Source: Lujinxingia litoralis
GTDB lineage: Bacteria; Myxococcota_A; Bradymonadia; Bradymonadales; Bradymonadaceae
Assembly: GCF_003260125.1 (NCBI RefSeq)
Contig: NZ_QHKO01000001.1
Coordinates: 310,001 to 374,000 of the forward strand
DNA length: 64,000 bases
Direction: 5' to 3'
In this document: positions 25,354 through 35,498 of the stretch, one piece after another
How positions within the stretch are numbered: position 1 is the first letter of the stretch
Layout of the letters: each line of letters starts with the position of its first letter
Position numbers and translations under genes: made by a program
Notes under the pieces: generated by a model
What the model was told of the DNA's origin: nothing
The model's database searches: none
Seen by the model: only the letters and a program-made list of their open reading frames with translations

Positions 25354-25479
25354 ACCTGCTCCTTAATTGCCCCCTGAGATCCCCAGAAGCTCTGTGGAGG
25401 CGCACAGAACGATAACTTTGACGAATCTATGCGTTGACGTCTGGAACGCCACACAGACGCTCCTGCGAGCCGCAGGATC

Positions 25480-25509
25480 AAAAACGGCCACTCCCATCGG
25501 GAGCGGCCG
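25480..25509 (-). terminator. Intrinsic terminator of the PilZ gene
   Basis: On the minus strand the stem GCGGCCGCTCCC/GGGAGTGGCCG (one mismatch) is followed by TTTTGA. It lies about 45 bases after the PilZ gene stop at 25553. Confidence 0.8.
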
Positions 25510-25552
25510 CGCGTGCTCGTCCGGGGCCGCCCTGCGGCCCGCCTGGAAGGGC

Positions 25553-27391
25553 TCAGTCCTTACCGAAGAGCTTCGACATAAAGCCCCCCTTCTTTTTCTT
25601 CTCGCCAGGTTGCGGCACCGCGAAGGTAGGCGCTGCTCCGGGAGCGGGCGGAAGGTCGTCATCGCCCAGGAGCTCATCGAGGATGTCTCCTTTCTTCTCG
25701 TCTTCGGGCTCCTTCTTACCCTCGATTTCGCGGCGAGCGTTGGCCAGCAGCGCTTCAAAGGAATCGGGCGCACTCAGGTCGTCGCTGTCGCTGACGGAGC
25801 TCTCGGAGAGCCCGACACCCAGACTCAAATTGAGTTCGTCCGGCTCTGAACTCTCATCCATGGCGAGCAAGGAAAGGAGCTCTTCGCTGGGCGCCTCCTC
25901 GGAGGGCTCTTCACCAAACTTCAGCTCCAGCGAATCCGAGTCTTCGGCGAGTTCCACGGCACCGGAAGGCTCTTCGAGCTCCAGCTCCAGCGAATCCGAG
26001 TCTTCGGCGAGTTCCACGGCATCGGAAGGCTCTTCGAGCTCCAGCTCCAGCGAATCCGAGTCTTCGGCGAGTTCCACAGCATCGGAGTCCTCGTCCAGGT
26101 CTGCCACCTCGTCGAGGAGGAGTTCGACCGAGTCGGACGCCTCCGCCGGCGTCGACACCGGCTCTGAGAGTTCCAGCACTTCCTCGTCGGCGTCATCCTC
26201 GACCACATCGAGCTCGTCACTCAGGTCCACCACCGGCGTCTCCGCCAGGGGAAGCGAGGGGGGCTCGGGTGCGACGGGCATCGGCGATTCCTCAAGCTCG
26301 TCAGGCGCACTGCCAACACTCGCCGCTTCGTTGCCACCGCCGCCAAAGAGGTCGTCGCCACCGCCGCCAAAGAAGTCGTCACCGCCACCACCGAAGACGT
26401 TATCAAAGAGCTCGTCGATGTCGTCGTCATCACCGGCCGAAGCAAACGCTTCAAACTCGCGGGCGGCCTCCTCCAGGTGATCGGTCCCGTCGAAGGCCAT
26501 CACTTTGAGGCCCCCTTCGGTGTGTTTAAGCGCCCGATCCCCGGCCAGGGCCCGAGCCGCCGGCGCCGGGACGGGGCTCTCGGCCGGCGCCTCGACCTCT
26601 TGCGCCGCAAAAGCATCGCCGTCCTCAGCCTCACTCACCGGCGCAAAAAAGTCGTCGTCGGCGCCCTGCTCCGCCGGCGCGAAGAGCTCGTCTACAGATG
26701 GGTCTGCCGGCGCAAAGGGGTCCTCCGCAGCCTCATCCGCCGCCGGGGCCGCCGGCGCAAAAAGGTCGTCGAGAACATCCATCTCCGGCGAAGGCTCCGA
26801 GGCCTCTGCCAGGGATTCGGGCTCTGAGCCCTGAGCCAGCGCCGCAGCCACCACCGCGGCAGGGTCGTCTACCACCGCCCCGGTCTCAATCGCCGACTCC
26901 GAGGCCGACGCGAAGATCTCGTCGCCGGAGGCGCTGCTCCCCTCGTCGGTGTCGTCCCTACCGGAGGCCGCTTCGTAGAGATCGTCGGGAATCTCCGCCT
27001 CGGCGGTATGCTCGTCTTGAGGCTCGGACGGGACCTCGGCGGGCACATGCACCCCGGAATGCTCGCTCTTGCTACGAACGACCTCGTCGATCAGCGCCTT
27101 GGACTCCGGGCTGAGCTTGGTGAACTTCACCAACATCCCCACCGGGCCGCTCTCCCCGTCGCGCTCCACCCCGCGCAGCTGACGTACCACCCCCTCGCCA
27201 AGCAGCGCGGAGGTGCCATCGGCCAGCAGAAACTGAAAACGCACCGTCGTGCCCACCGGCTTGAGCTTCTGGGGAGACATGGGCACGAACATCCCGCCTG
27301 CGGAGATGTAGCGGCCGTAGCCTTCTTTAAAAGCCTCAATCGACGGATATTTTAGCCGCGCACGAATCGCGGAGAAGTTGCTATCGCTCAC
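25553..27391 (-). CDS. PilZ domain protein with a long acidic repeat tail
   Basis: A 612-aa protein. Residues 1-110 form a PilZ-like domain (RYISAGGMFVPM and GEGVVRQLRG are its typical strands, with TKLSPESKALIDEVV), of the type found in delta-proteobacteria. PilZ domains bind cyclic di-GMP, but the RxxxR and (D/N)xSxxG motifs are not clearly preserved, so binding is uncertain. The remaining 500 residues are low-complexity acidic sequence of Glu, Asp, Ala, Ser and Pro, with glycine motifs (FGGGGDDFFGGGGDD) and perfect 20-residue repeats near 430-490. The start is GTG at 27391 with GAGG seven bases upstream. Such a tail suggests a scaffold. It lies near pilT. Confidence 0.78.
   Translation of the reverse strand: MSDSNFSAIRARLKYPSIEAFKEGYGRYISAGGMFVPMSPQKLKPVGTTVRFQFLLADGTSALLGEGVVRQLRGVERDGESGPVGMLVKFTKLSPESKALIDEVVRSKSEHSGVHVPAEVPSEPQDEHTAEAEIPDDLYEAASGRDDTDEGSSASGDEIFASASESAIETGAVVDDPAAVVAAALAQGSEPESLAEASEPSPEMDVLDDLFAPAAPAADEAAEDPFAPADPSVDELFAPAEQGADDDFFAPVSEAEDGDAFAAQEVEAPAESPVPAPAARALAGDRALKHTEGGLKVMAFDGTDHLEEAAREFEAFASAGDDDDIDELFDNVFGGGGDDFFGGGGDDLFGGGGNEAASVGSAPDELEESPMPVAPEPPSLPLAETPVVDLSDELDVVEDDADEEVLELSEPVSTPAEASDSVELLLDEVADLDEDSDAVELAEDSDSLELELEEPSDAVELAEDSDSLELELEEPSGAVELAEDSDSLELKFGEEPSEEAPSEELLSLLAMDESSEPDELNLSLGVGLSESSVSDSDDLSAPDSFEALLANARREIEGKKEPEDEKKGDILDELLGDDDLPPAPGAAPTFAVPQPGEKKKKGGFMSKLFGKD
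25919..26100 (-). repeat. 60-bp tandem repeat within the PilZ gene
   Basis: Three consecutive units of 60 bp; the first two are almost identical and the third is degenerate at its 3' end. The unit is a multiple of three and encodes the 20-residue acidic repeat with core DSLELELEEPS, so copy number can change without breaking the frame. Confidence 0.88.
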
Positions 27392-27465
27392 CGAACTGCC
27401 TCATCCCTTCAAGAAGGGCCGCGCCGCTTGCCGCCAGGCAACGCGGAGCACGACCAGGTGCGATC

Positions 27466-28920
27466 TCAGTACTGGTAGACGATGCCTACCTTCAACCCCT
27501 GATTCATATCGAACGCATCCGATTCCGAAAACTCACTCTCACCCTCGCCGGTAAAATCGCTGCGGGTGAGCCGGAACGCGTACGAAGCCGACATGAACAG
27601 GTTGTCAATGAACTCGTAGACAAACCCCAGCTCCGTGCCAAACCCGTAGCTAAAGGAGTCTGTTCCAAAAACATCTGCGCCGTTGCTAAACACCGAGACT
27701 GGCGCCACATCCACCTGGGCGGTGACGGCGAAGGCATCGATGATCACCGGTAGCACCAGGCGAGTGCCCACCACCAGCGAGATCACACTGGTAGAGGGGA
27801 GCATCGGGTTCTCCGTGGCGGTGAAGGCATCGTAACGAGCCCCCAGTTTAAAGCGCAGCTGACGGTTATTATTGTCCAGCGGCGAATCCAGGCGATAAAT
27901 CGCGCCGCCCTCAATCACCATGCTCTGCAGGCTGACGCTCTCGGTGTTTTCCTGCCCGCTTTCATCGGTGGTGACAATGTTCAGGCCATCGAAACCGTGG
28001 CTGTAGTTGACGTAAACGCCGGCCGCCATCATCTCCGGATTGGTGCGACCGAAGGGGAAGGCCTCCACATCCAGCTCAAAGCCCGGGAACCCGGCGGATT
28101 TGTAGCTAAAGATGGCGCTTTCTCCGGCGACCATGAAATCTTTGCGGAACATTCGACCGTAGGCGCGCAGCCACAACCAATCCCGCGAGAGACGGTTGAG
28201 CAACGCCTCCTCTTCGGCGGCTGCGCGACGGCGCAGCGCCTCCGGGTCGCTCGGGTCGACCGGCTCCTCGAGCTGCGCCACCTCCGCCGGGGCAGCGGAC
28301 TCCGAAGACGAGGCCTGGGCGGCGTCCGAAGTCGTCGGTTGAGCCGGAGAAGCCGGCTCTTCGACCGGCGTGGAAGGAGCGGCCTGAGCGGGAGCGGGCG
28401 AGCCACCAAGGCCCAGAAAACGCTCCAGCTCCGTGCGCACCACCCGGGCTCCGGTGCGATTCAGCCCCTGCTCGCTGCGGTCAATGGCGAACTGGTGAGC
28501 GACGGTTCCACTCTCGGCGGTGATGAACTGAGCGCGGTACTCAGCCTCGTCATACGCCACCATGTTGACGACAACCGCGATGCTGCCGCCGCGCATCACC
28601 CACATCATATCCGAGGAGCGGCCGGTGATCCCTTCGAGGCGAAACGCTCGCCCGCGCACCTGATTGGCAAACCACTCCTGGTCGCGCACATCCAGCCCGG
28701 CGATGTCGCGCAGTTCCATCAGCAGCGTGTCGGTCCCGCCTCCGGGGATCTCGGTCACTGTCACCCGTGGCGGCGCATCCTTGTCGTCTCTCCCCTGAGC
28801 GCTGACAGTGGTCGCCATCACCATGACGACCGCCCACGTCAAACACGCCAACACGACCTGCCACGATGTTCTTCTTCGGTGCTCGCTCTTCACTTCTCGA
28901 CCCCGTCGCCCTGAATCCAT
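27466..28920 (-). CDS. Outer-membrane beta-barrel protein (exported)
   Basis: A protein of about 484 aa with a signal peptide (TSWQVVLACLTWAVVMVMATTVSA), an N-terminal periplasmic part (VTEIPGGGTDTLLMELRDIA), an Ala/Pro/Ser linker of about 70 residues, and a C-terminal half rich in alternating aromatic strands (ISLVVGTRLVLPVIIDAFAV, YGFGTELGFVYEFIDN). It ends in VGIVYQY, a terminal aromatic typical of barrel proteins. The start is uncertain: TTG 28959, ATG 28920 or GTG 28893. It lies between pilT and the PilZ gene in one direction, so a link with motility is possible, but the sequence does not show one. Confidence 0.72.
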   Translation of the reverse strand: MDSGRRGREVKSEHRRRTSWQVVLACLTWAVVMVMATTVSAQGRDDKDAPPRVTVTEIPGGGTDTLLMELRDIAGLDVRDQEWFANQVRGRAFRLEGITGRSSDMMWVMRGGSIAVVVNMVAYDEAEYRAQFITAESGTVAHQFAIDRSEQGLNRTGARVVRTELERFLGLGGSPAPAQAAPSTPVEEPASPAQPTTSDAAQASSSESAAPAEVAQLEEPVDPSDPEALRRRAAAEEEALLNRLSRDWLWLRAYGRMFRKDFMVAGESAIFSYKSAGFPGFELDVEAFPFGRTNPEMMAAGVYVNYSHGFDGLNIVTTDESGQENTESVSLQSMVIEGGAIYRLDSPLDNNNRQLRFKLGARYDAFTATENPMLPSTSVISLVVGTRLVLPVIIDAFAVTAQVDVAPVSVFSNGADVFGTDSFSYGFGTELGFVYEFIDNLFMSASYAFRLTRSDFTGEGESEFSESDAFDMNQGLKVGIVYQY

Positions 28921-29015
28921 CGGAGACGCCGCCGCGGCCGCCTCCTCATCTGATATCAACTAATGTCGTGTCCTGTGTTGCTCGACGTGGTCGCTGTGCC
29001 AGCGCCGGCCTCACG

Positions 29016-30200
29016 CTAAAAACGATCGATCTCGAACTCGTCCAGATCGAAATCATCCTCGGCCTGGGGAGCCCTCTCCCGGCCTTCAAAGCCCTGCCAC
29101 TGACCGTCGCCACTGGTCGAACCAATACCACTGACGCGCAACGCAAAGTCGTCGGGATTACTCGACTGAATCAACGCCTCTTCGTAGGTGATGTAGCCGT
29201 TTTGAAGCAGCCACATCAACGACTGGTCGAAGCTCTGCATCCCATAGTTATCAAAGCCTTTGGCGATCTGCTCGGTAAGCGAGCGCGCGGTCGCCTCCTC
29301 CAGGATCATCTCCCGAATGCGGGCCGTCGAGAGCATCACCTCCACCGCCGGCACCCGGCCCTTGCCATCGGCCCGGGGGACCAGGCGTTGGGCGATGACC
29401 CCGCGGAAGAGGTTGGCAAACTGGTAGCGCGCCTGATCGCGCATATGCGGCGGAAACGCCGTGACGATACGGGTAACCGCCTCGGCCGCATCCACCGTAT
29501 GCAAGGTCGACATGACCAGGTGACCGGTTTCGGCAGCCGTCATGGCGATCTCGATCGTCTCCAAGTCCCGCATCTCCCCCATCATGATGACGTCGGGGTC
29601 CTGACGCAGGGCCGCCTTGAGTGCGCGGGCAAACGAGTTGGTGTCGTTACCAATCTCACGCTGATTGATAATGCTGCGCTTATCCCGAATCAAAAACTCA
29701 ATCGGATCTTCAATCGTAATGATATGAGAGGTTCGCGTCTGATTAATGGAGTCGACCATCGACGCCAGAGTCGTCGATTTACCGCTGCCCGTGGCGCCGG
29801 TGACCAGAATCAGCCCGCGCCGCTCCTCGGAGAGCGTGCGTACCGCCTCGGGTAGCAGGAGCTCATCGATCGAAGCGACTTTAAAGGGGATGACGCGAAA
29901 GACCATCCCGATGGAGCCGCGCTGCTGAAACACATTGACGCGAAAACGTCCCACCCCGGGCACCCCGTAGGAGAGGTCGATATCCAGCGTCTCCTGGAAA
30001 TGCTCGCGCTGAAAACGCGCCATGATGTCGGAGGCCATCTTCCCGATCTCCTCGGGACTCAGCCGTCTGGCCTCGCGCAGCGGAAGCAGTGCCCCATCGA
30101 TCCGGAAAATCGGTGGCAGGCCCGCCTTAATATGAATGTCACTCGCCCCACCTTTAACGGCGATTTGCAAGATCTTATTGAGGTCCTGGTTGCTACTCAT
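29016..30200 (-). CDS. pilT: Type IV pilus retraction ATPase PilT
   Basis: A 394-aa cytoplasmic hexameric ATPase that depolymerises type IV pili and drives twitching. The N-terminal PAS-like part has KGGASDIHIKAGLPP. Walker A is GATGSGKST, the Asp box is TIEDPIEFL, Walker B is DPDVIMMGEMRD, and the His box is HLVMSTLHTVDA. The C-terminal stretch IREMILEEAT is a variant of the AIRNLIRE motif needed for retraction. Beyond the usual about 345 residues it has an extra 45-residue acidic tail. AGGAAGG precedes the ATG at 30200. Confidence 0.94.
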   Translation of the reverse strand: MSSNQDLNKILQIAVKGGASDIHIKAGLPPIFRIDGALLPLREARRLSPEEIGKMASDIMARFQREHFQETLDIDLSYGVPGVGRFRVNVFQQRGSIGMVFRVIPFKVASIDELLLPEAVRTLSEERRGLILVTGATGSGKSTTLASMVDSINQTRTSHIITIEDPIEFLIRDKRSIINQREIGNDTNSFARALKAALRQDPDVIMMGEMRDLETIEIAMTAAETGHLVMSTLHTVDAAEAVTRIVTAFPPHMRDQARYQFANLFRGVIAQRLVPRADGKGRVPAVEVMLSTARIREMILEEATARSLTEQIAKGFDNYGMQSFDQSLMWLLQNGYITYEEALIQSSNPDDFALRVSGIGSTSGDGQWQGFEGRERAPQAEDDFDLDEFEIDRF

Positions 30201-30388
30201 CGCCCTTCCTGGTGATGCGGTCCGGGCCCCTTAGGGTGGGTCGGGGCGTGCCAGAATGCCGCCCGGCGGCCTGCCGCCGCGCGCGCTCTTCCGGCGCTAT
30301 GGAGTGCGGGGAAACTCGGGCGATTGTGGCACGCCCTCGGGCTAAACTCAACCCGCCATCTGGCGGCCCCCCCGGGGCTACTCACCAC

Positions 30389-30416
30389 AAAAAACGGCCC
30401 CCTTTTCAGGGGGCCG
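30389..30416 (-). terminator. Intrinsic terminator of recA
   Basis: On the minus strand GGCCCCC-TGAAAA-GGGGGCC is followed by a run of six T. It lies about 30 bases after the recA stop codon. Confidence 0.93.
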
Positions 30417-30446
30417 CCTGCGATGCTTCATCACCGAGCTTGCCTG

Positions 30447-31487
30447 TCAGGCGCCGGTCTCGGCATCCGCCTCAACCTGCGGCGCCGCCAATCCGAAGTG
30501 CTCGCGAATCTTGGCCTCGACCTCCGCCTCGACCGCGGGATTGTCGACCAGAAACTGCTTGGCGTTTTCTCGGCCCTGTCCCAGGCGATCATCGCCGTAG
30601 CTGTACCAGGAACCGGCCTTATCGATGACCCCGATCTCCGAGCCCAGGTCGACCAGGTCGCCCTGACGACTGATCCCCTGACCGTACATAATGTCGAACT
30701 CAGCCTCTTTAAAGGGCGGCGCGACCTTGTTCTTGACCACCTTCACCCGGGTGCGGTTACCGGTCAGGTCGGTCCCATCCTTAATCGCCCCGATGCGGCG
30801 AATGTCCATACGCACCGACGAGTAGAACTTCAGCGCGTTCCCGCCCGTGGTGGTCTCCGGGTTGCCAAACATCACCCCGATCTTCATACGAATCTGGTTA
30901 ATGAAGATCACGCAGGTGCGCGACTTGGCGATCGTCCCGGTCAACTTACGCAGCGCCTGGCTCATCAAGCGAGCCTGCAGGCCCATGTGAGAGTCGCCCA
31001 TCTCCCCCTCGATCTCGGCGCGGGGAGTCAGCGCGGCGACCGAGTCGACCACCAGCAGATCGATGGCGTTGGAGCGCACCAGCATGTCGACAATCTCAAG
31101 CGCCTGTTCACCGGTATCGGGCTGGCTGACCAGGAGCTCCTCAATGTTCACGCCCAGGGCCTGCGCATACTTCACATCCAGGGCGTGTTCCGCATCGATG
31201 AACGCCGCCACACCACCGGCGCGTTGCGCGGCCGCCAGCGCGTGCAGCGTCAGCGTCGTCTTACCCGAAGACTCCGGCCCGTAGATCTCCACCACGCGAC
31301 CGCGCGGGTAGCCACCCACGCCCAGCGCGATATCCAGCGAGATCGAGCCGGTGGGGATCGGGTTCTCCACGCGCACCAGGGTATCGTCGGTCCCCAGGCG
31401 CATGATCGAGCCCTTGCCAAACTGCTTCTCAATCGCTTTGACCGTCAGGTCCAGAGCTTTCTCTTTGTTGTTCTTATCGTTCGACAT
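30447..31487 (-). CDS. recA: Recombinase RecA
   Basis: A 346-aa RecA that polymerises on single-stranded DNA, drives homologous recombination and triggers LexA self-cleavage. Visible are [20 protein letters not shown], Walker [15 protein letters not shown], the IDAEHALD segment, [18 protein letters not shown] with Walker B and the start of L1, and [22 protein letters not shown] around L2. The length is normal. The ATG at 31487 fits the family N-terminus; the in-frame extension back to 31625 reads through the promoter region. A palindromic operator candidate lies 100 bp upstream. Confidence 0.97.
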   Translation of the reverse strand: MSNDKNNKEKALDLTVKAIEKQFGKGSIMRLGTDDTLVRVENPIPTGSISLDIALGVGGYPRGRVVEIYGPESSGKTTLTLHALAAAQRAGGVAAFIDAEHALDVKYAQALGVNIEELLVSQPDTGEQALEIVDMLVRSNAIDLLVVDSVAALTPRAEIEGEMGDSHMGLQARLMSQALRKLTGTIAKSRTCVIFINQIRMKIGVMFGNPETTTGGNALKFYSSVRMDIRRIGAIKDGTDLTGNRTRVKVVKNKVAPPFKEAEFDIMYGQGISRQGDLVDLGSEIGVIDKAGSWYSYGDDRLGQGRENAKQFLVDNPAVEAEVEAKIREHFGLAAPQVEADAETGA

Positions 31488-31587
31488 GATCTCTATCTCC
31501 CAGGCATGTTCCCCGGCCTTGATGGCCGGCGAGGATCTCGTAGTGTGTGAAGCTCTCGCAGGGTCGGGCTTGTCGGCTGCTCGACTA

Positions 31588-31603
31588 CTATACAGGTGTA
31601 TAG
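31588..31603 (-). promoter_or_regulatory. Candidate SOS (LexA-type) operator of recA
   Basis: CTATACA-GG-TGTATAG, a perfect 7-bp inverted repeat with a 2-bp centre, about 100 bp upstream of the recA start. On the minus strand the right half gives TATAGT, which could be a -10 element with a weak TTTTTG 16 bases before it, so a bound repressor would block the promoter. The remaining 200 bp between recA and dnaE hold only a terminator of dnaE. Confidence 0.5.
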
Positions 31604-31726
31604 CCACGCAAAAAGCTCCCGTCAACTGTCTTAGCGGCTCGCCATACGATCATAAATAGACCTCACAGGCACCCCGGGCCGCTCATCTATTATCGCGAGC
31701 CGCGACACGATCTTTCCCCCAGCCCC

Positions 31727-31759
31727 AAAAAAATCGGGCGCGCCCGAAAGCGCGCCCGT
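31727..31759 (-). terminator. Intrinsic terminator of dnaE
   Basis: On the minus strand GGGCGCGC-TTTC-(G)GGCGCGCCC is followed by A/T-rich sequence with a run of seven T (31733-31727), starting about 30 bases after the dnaE stop codon. Confidence 0.9.
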
Positions 31760-31789
31760 CACACAGGCTCCCCACGTCGCCCCACCGAC

Positions 31790-34700
31790 TCAGCTCAGTC
31801 GTACGGAGTTGCGGCCGAAGAGGCGCTCGATCGCCATCAGAAGCCCGTCGGTAGGACGGGTCGCAAAATCTGCCGGCAACACCATCTCGGCCTGCCCCGT
31901 GCCCTGGGAGGTTTCTTTCTTAAAGATAAGCGTCGTGCGGCAATGCCCGGAGTGGGCGGCCAGCACCTTCTGCAGTTCTCGGAGCTGTCCGTTGGAAACC
32001 TGCTCCACGCCGATCTCGACCAACACCTGGCGGACCTTGGCCTCGCGTTCGGACTCCAGCGTGCTGGCCGATTCCAGACGGATGCGTCGGGTACGGTTCT
32101 CCGGATCGCCCTCCTCCTGGATCTGCCCCTTGAGCAAGAGCGGCTCCCCGCTCTTAATCACTTCCTCGGCCTCGGCATAGCTGGAGCTAAACGCGATGAC
32201 CTCGATCTCACCGGTCTTGTCTTCAATGGTGATGAAGCCCATGCGCCCATCGCCGCTCTTTAAGGGCACCTCGCGCATCGCGCTGACCACCCCGGCCACC
32301 GCCACATCGGCGCGGTTTCGCAACGAGCTGTTGGTCATCAGCTCATGGGTGGTCGACGCGCCGTAGAGCCCCAGCTCACTCTCAAAGCGATCCAGGGGAT
32401 GACCGGTCACGTAGAAGCCCAGCAGCGACTTCTCATGCTCCAGCAGCTCGCGATCGTTCCAGGGCAGACACTCCGGGTAGCTGTCGTCGAGCACCTCCTC
32501 GCGCGCATCCTGGGCCATCATGCCAAAGAGACTCGACTGCCCCACCGCCTTATCGTGCTGCGCCTTCTGCCCGCGCTCCACCGCCGTCTCGATCGCCGCA
32601 AAGATCGAGGCCCGGGTCGCGCAGATCTCCCCGATGTAGCTCTCTTTGATGGGCGGCCCGACGGAGTCGAACGCCCCACATTTGACCAGCGCTTCGATGG
32701 TGCGCTTGTTGATCTTTTTCAGATCCACGCGCCCGCAAAAGTCATACAGGCTCTCAAAGGGACCGCCGGTGGTGCGCTCCTCCAGGATCACCTCGATCAC
32801 TCCGGCGCCCACCCCCTTGATCGCCGCCAGACCAAAGCGAATTTTCTGTTCGACAACACTGAAATCGAGCAGGGACTCGTTGACATCGGGCGGCATCACC
32901 TCAATGCCTAAGCCCTTGGCCTCGTTAATGAAACGCACAATCTTGTCGGTATTGTCGCGGTCGCTGGTCATCAGCGCCGCCATAAACTCCACCTGGAAGT
33001 GCGTCTTTAAGTATGCCGTCTGATAGGTGATCAGGCCGTAGGCCGCCGAGTGCGACTTGTTGAAGCCGTAGCCCGCAAAATAGGCCATCAGGTCGAAGAT
33101 GTCGGAGGCCTTCTGCTCCTCGATCTCCAACTCCAGGGCCCCGGCCACAAAGATCTCTTTTTGCTGCGCCATCACCTCGGGCTTTTTCTTGCCCATCGCG
33201 CGGCGTAGCAGGTCGGCGCCGCCCAGCGAATACCCGGCCATCACCTGAGCGGTCTTCATGACCTGCTCCTGGTAGACCATGACCCCGTAGGTGGGCTTGA
33301 GCACGTCTTCGAGCCAGGGGTGCGGGTACTCGACCTTCTTGCGGCCGTGCTTGCGATCGATGAAGTCATCGACCATGCCGCTGCCCAGCGGCCCCGGCCG
33401 GTAGAGCGCCACCGCGGCGATGATGTCCTCAAAGCAGTTGGGCTTGAGCTTCTTCAAAAGCTCCTGGAAGCCCGAGGATTCCAGCTGGAAGACCCCGGTG
33501 GTGTTCCCGGCCGAGATCAGTCGGAAGACCTCCGGATCATCAAGCGGGATGGCGTTGAGATCGAAGCGCTCCTCTCCCCGGGCGTCGCGCTGCTGATTGA
33601 TCAGCTTCACCGCATCCTGGAGCACCGTAAGCGTCTTGAGCCCCAGGAAGTCGAACTTGACCAGCCCGGCCTCTTCCACCTCGTTTTTGGCATACTGGGT
33701 GACCAGTTCGCCGTTGGCCCCGCGGCAGATAGGCACAAAATCCCACAGCGGCGTCTCCGAGATCACGATCCCGGCGGCGTGCATCCCGGCCTGGCGGTTG
33801 AGGTTTTCCAGCGAGAGCGCGATGTCAAAGAGCGTGTCCACGCGCTCCTCTTCTTCGCACATATCGCGCAGGCGCTTCTCCTGATCCAGGGCCTCCTGAA
33901 GCGAGATCCCCAGTACGTCGGGCACCAGCTTGGCCAGGCGGTCGGTCTCGCCATAGCTGAAGTTGAGCGCGCGTCCCACATCCTTGATGGCCGCCCGGGC
34001 CTTGAGCTGACCGTAGGTCACGATCTGACCCACGTTATGGTAGCCGTACTTCTCGGTCACATAGTCAATGACCTCCCCGCGGCGGTTCATGCAGAAGTCG
34101 ATGTCGAAGTCCGGCATCGAGACGCGCTCCGGGTTCAAGAAGCGCTCAAAGAGCAGGTCGTAGGGCATCGGATCGATGTCGGTGATGCGCATCGCGTACG
34201 CCACCAGACTCCCGGCCCCGGAACCGCGTCCGGGCCCCACCGGGATATCCTGCTCGTGAGACCAGTTGATGAAGTCCCACACGATCAAAAAGTAGCCCGG
34301 GAAGTCCATCTGGCAGATGATCCCGATCTCGACCTCCAGGCGCTCCCGGTACTCCTGGCGGTCGTAGGCCACGTCCAGCGCCTCGAACTCCGCAAAGCGC
34401 TCGTCCAGCCCGACACGGGCCACGTGCTTGAAGTACTCGTGGATGATCCCGCGGGCATCGGCGTCAACGTGGGCGTCGCGAAAGTCCTGCGGCACGTCGT
34501 ACTGGGGCAGAAACACCGCCCCCAGCGGGATCTCCAGGTCGCACATCTCGGCGATGCGCACCGTGTTTTCGCAGGCCCGGGGGATGTCGGCAAAGGCCTC
34601 GTACATCTCCTCGGCGCTGCGCACGTAGAGCTGATCGACGCCGTGCTCCATGATGCGATCGATGTCGACATTCTTGCCCAGCTGAATGCACATCAACACC

Positions 34701-35356
34701 GCGTGCGCCCGGGCATCTTCCCGCGCCAGGTAATGGCAATCGTTGGTGGCCACCAGCTCAATGTCGAGTTCGCGGCCGATCTCGACCATTGCCTGGGTGC
34801 ATTTGCGCTGCTCCGGAAGCGCGTTGTCCATCACCTCCAGATAAAAACGCTCCTTGCCGAAGACCTCTCGATACCGCGCGGCCAGCGCTTTGGCCGCGTC
34901 CATATCCCCGCGGAGGATATGCTGGTTGATCTCCCCGCCCAGGTCGCCGGAGAGGCAGATGATGCCCTCGTTACGCTCGGCCAGCAGCTCAAAGTCGATG
35001 CGCGGCGCCCCGGTACGCGGGTGCTGGCCGTTCAGCCAGCCCATCGAGTTGAGGTACATCAGGTTTTTGTAGCCGGTGAGGTTCTGCGCGAGCAGCGTCA
35101 GGTGGTAGCTCTTGGGCTCCTTCGACTCCTCGTAGGGATGCGAGGTCATGTACATCTCGCAGCCAATGATCGACTTGACCCCGGCCTTGGCCGCGGCCTT
35201 CTGAAAGTCCACCGCCCCGTACATATTGCCGTGGTCGGTCATGGCGACCGCGCCCATGCCCAGCTCTTTGATGCGGCTCATCAACCGGGGAATGCGAATC
35301 GCCCCGTCAAGGAGGCTGTACTGGGTGTGGACGTGCAGATGAACGAACTCAGACAT
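31790..35356 (-). CDS. dnaE: DNA polymerase III alpha subunit
   Basis: An 1188-aa catalytic subunit of the replicative polymerase. The N-terminal PHP domain is visible (FVHLHVHTQYSLLDGAIRIP, MTDHGNMYGAVDF). The palm carries GPGRGSGAGSLVAYA and the metal-binding MPDFDIDFCMNRR. The fingers hold QLKARAAIKDVGRALN and YRPGPLGSGMVDDF, then YGFNKSHSAAYGLITYQTAY. The C-terminal part contains the OB domain (VAVAGVVSAMREVPLKSGDG). The length is normal for DnaE1. The start at 35356 gives MSEFVHLHVH; an in-frame TTG at 35374 would add six residues. Confidence 0.97.
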   Translation of the reverse strand: MSEFVHLHVHTQYSLLDGAIRIPRLMSRIKELGMGAVAMTDHGNMYGAVDFQKAAAKAGVKSIIGCEMYMTSHPYEESKEPKSYHLTLLAQNLTGYKNLMYLNSMGWLNGQHPRTGAPRIDFELLAERNEGIICLSGDLGGEINQHILRGDMDAAKALAARYREVFGKERFYLEVMDNALPEQRKCTQAMVEIGRELDIELVATNDCHYLAREDARAHAVLMCIQLGKNVDIDRIMEHGVDQLYVRSAEEMYEAFADIPRACENTVRIAEMCDLEIPLGAVFLPQYDVPQDFRDAHVDADARGIIHEYFKHVARVGLDERFAEFEALDVAYDRQEYRERLEVEIGIICQMDFPGYFLIVWDFINWSHEQDIPVGPGRGSGAGSLVAYAMRITDIDPMPYDLLFERFLNPERVSMPDFDIDFCMNRRGEVIDYVTEKYGYHNVGQIVTYGQLKARAAIKDVGRALNFSYGETDRLAKLVPDVLGISLQEALDQEKRLRDMCEEEERVDTLFDIALSLENLNRQAGMHAAGIVISETPLWDFVPICRGANGELVTQYAKNEVEEAGLVKFDFLGLKTLTVLQDAVKLINQQRDARGEERFDLNAIPLDDPEVFRLISAGNTTGVFQLESSGFQELLKKLKPNCFEDIIAAVALYRPGPLGSGMVDDFIDRKHGRKKVEYPHPWLEDVLKPTYGVMVYQEQVMKTAQVMAGYSLGGADLLRRAMGKKKPEVMAQQKEIFVAGALELEIEEQKASDIFDLMAYFAGYGFNKSHSAAYGLITYQTAYLKTHFQVEFMAALMTSDRDNTDKIVRFINEAKGLGIEVMPPDVNESLLDFSVVEQKIRFGLAAIKGVGAGVIEVILEERTTGGPFESLYDFCGRVDLKKINKRTIEALVKCGAFDSVGPPIKESYIGEICATRASIFAAIETAVERGQKAQHDKAVGQSSLFGMMAQDAREEVLDDSYPECLPWNDRELLEHEKSLLGFYVTGHPLDRFESELGLYGASTTHELMTNSSLRNRADVAVAGVVSAMREVPLKSGDGRMGFITIEDKTGEIEVIAFSSSYAEAEEVIKSGEPLLLKGQIQEEGDPENRTRRIRLESASTLESEREAKVRQVLVEIGVEQVSNGQLRELQKVLAAHSGHCRTTLIFKKETSQGTGQAEMVLPADFATRPTDGLLMAIERLFGRNSVRLS

Positions 35357-35498
35357 CGGGAAAACCTGGAGCAAAACAGTTCAGCGGACAACGCGTTGCG
35401 CCTCATTTCAGCGCCGCGGCGGATGATACTCTCCGGGCCCGACCAGCGTAAAGGAGCCCGGAGAAGATCGTCGGCGCCCCGGACGGCGCCCCTCCCAC

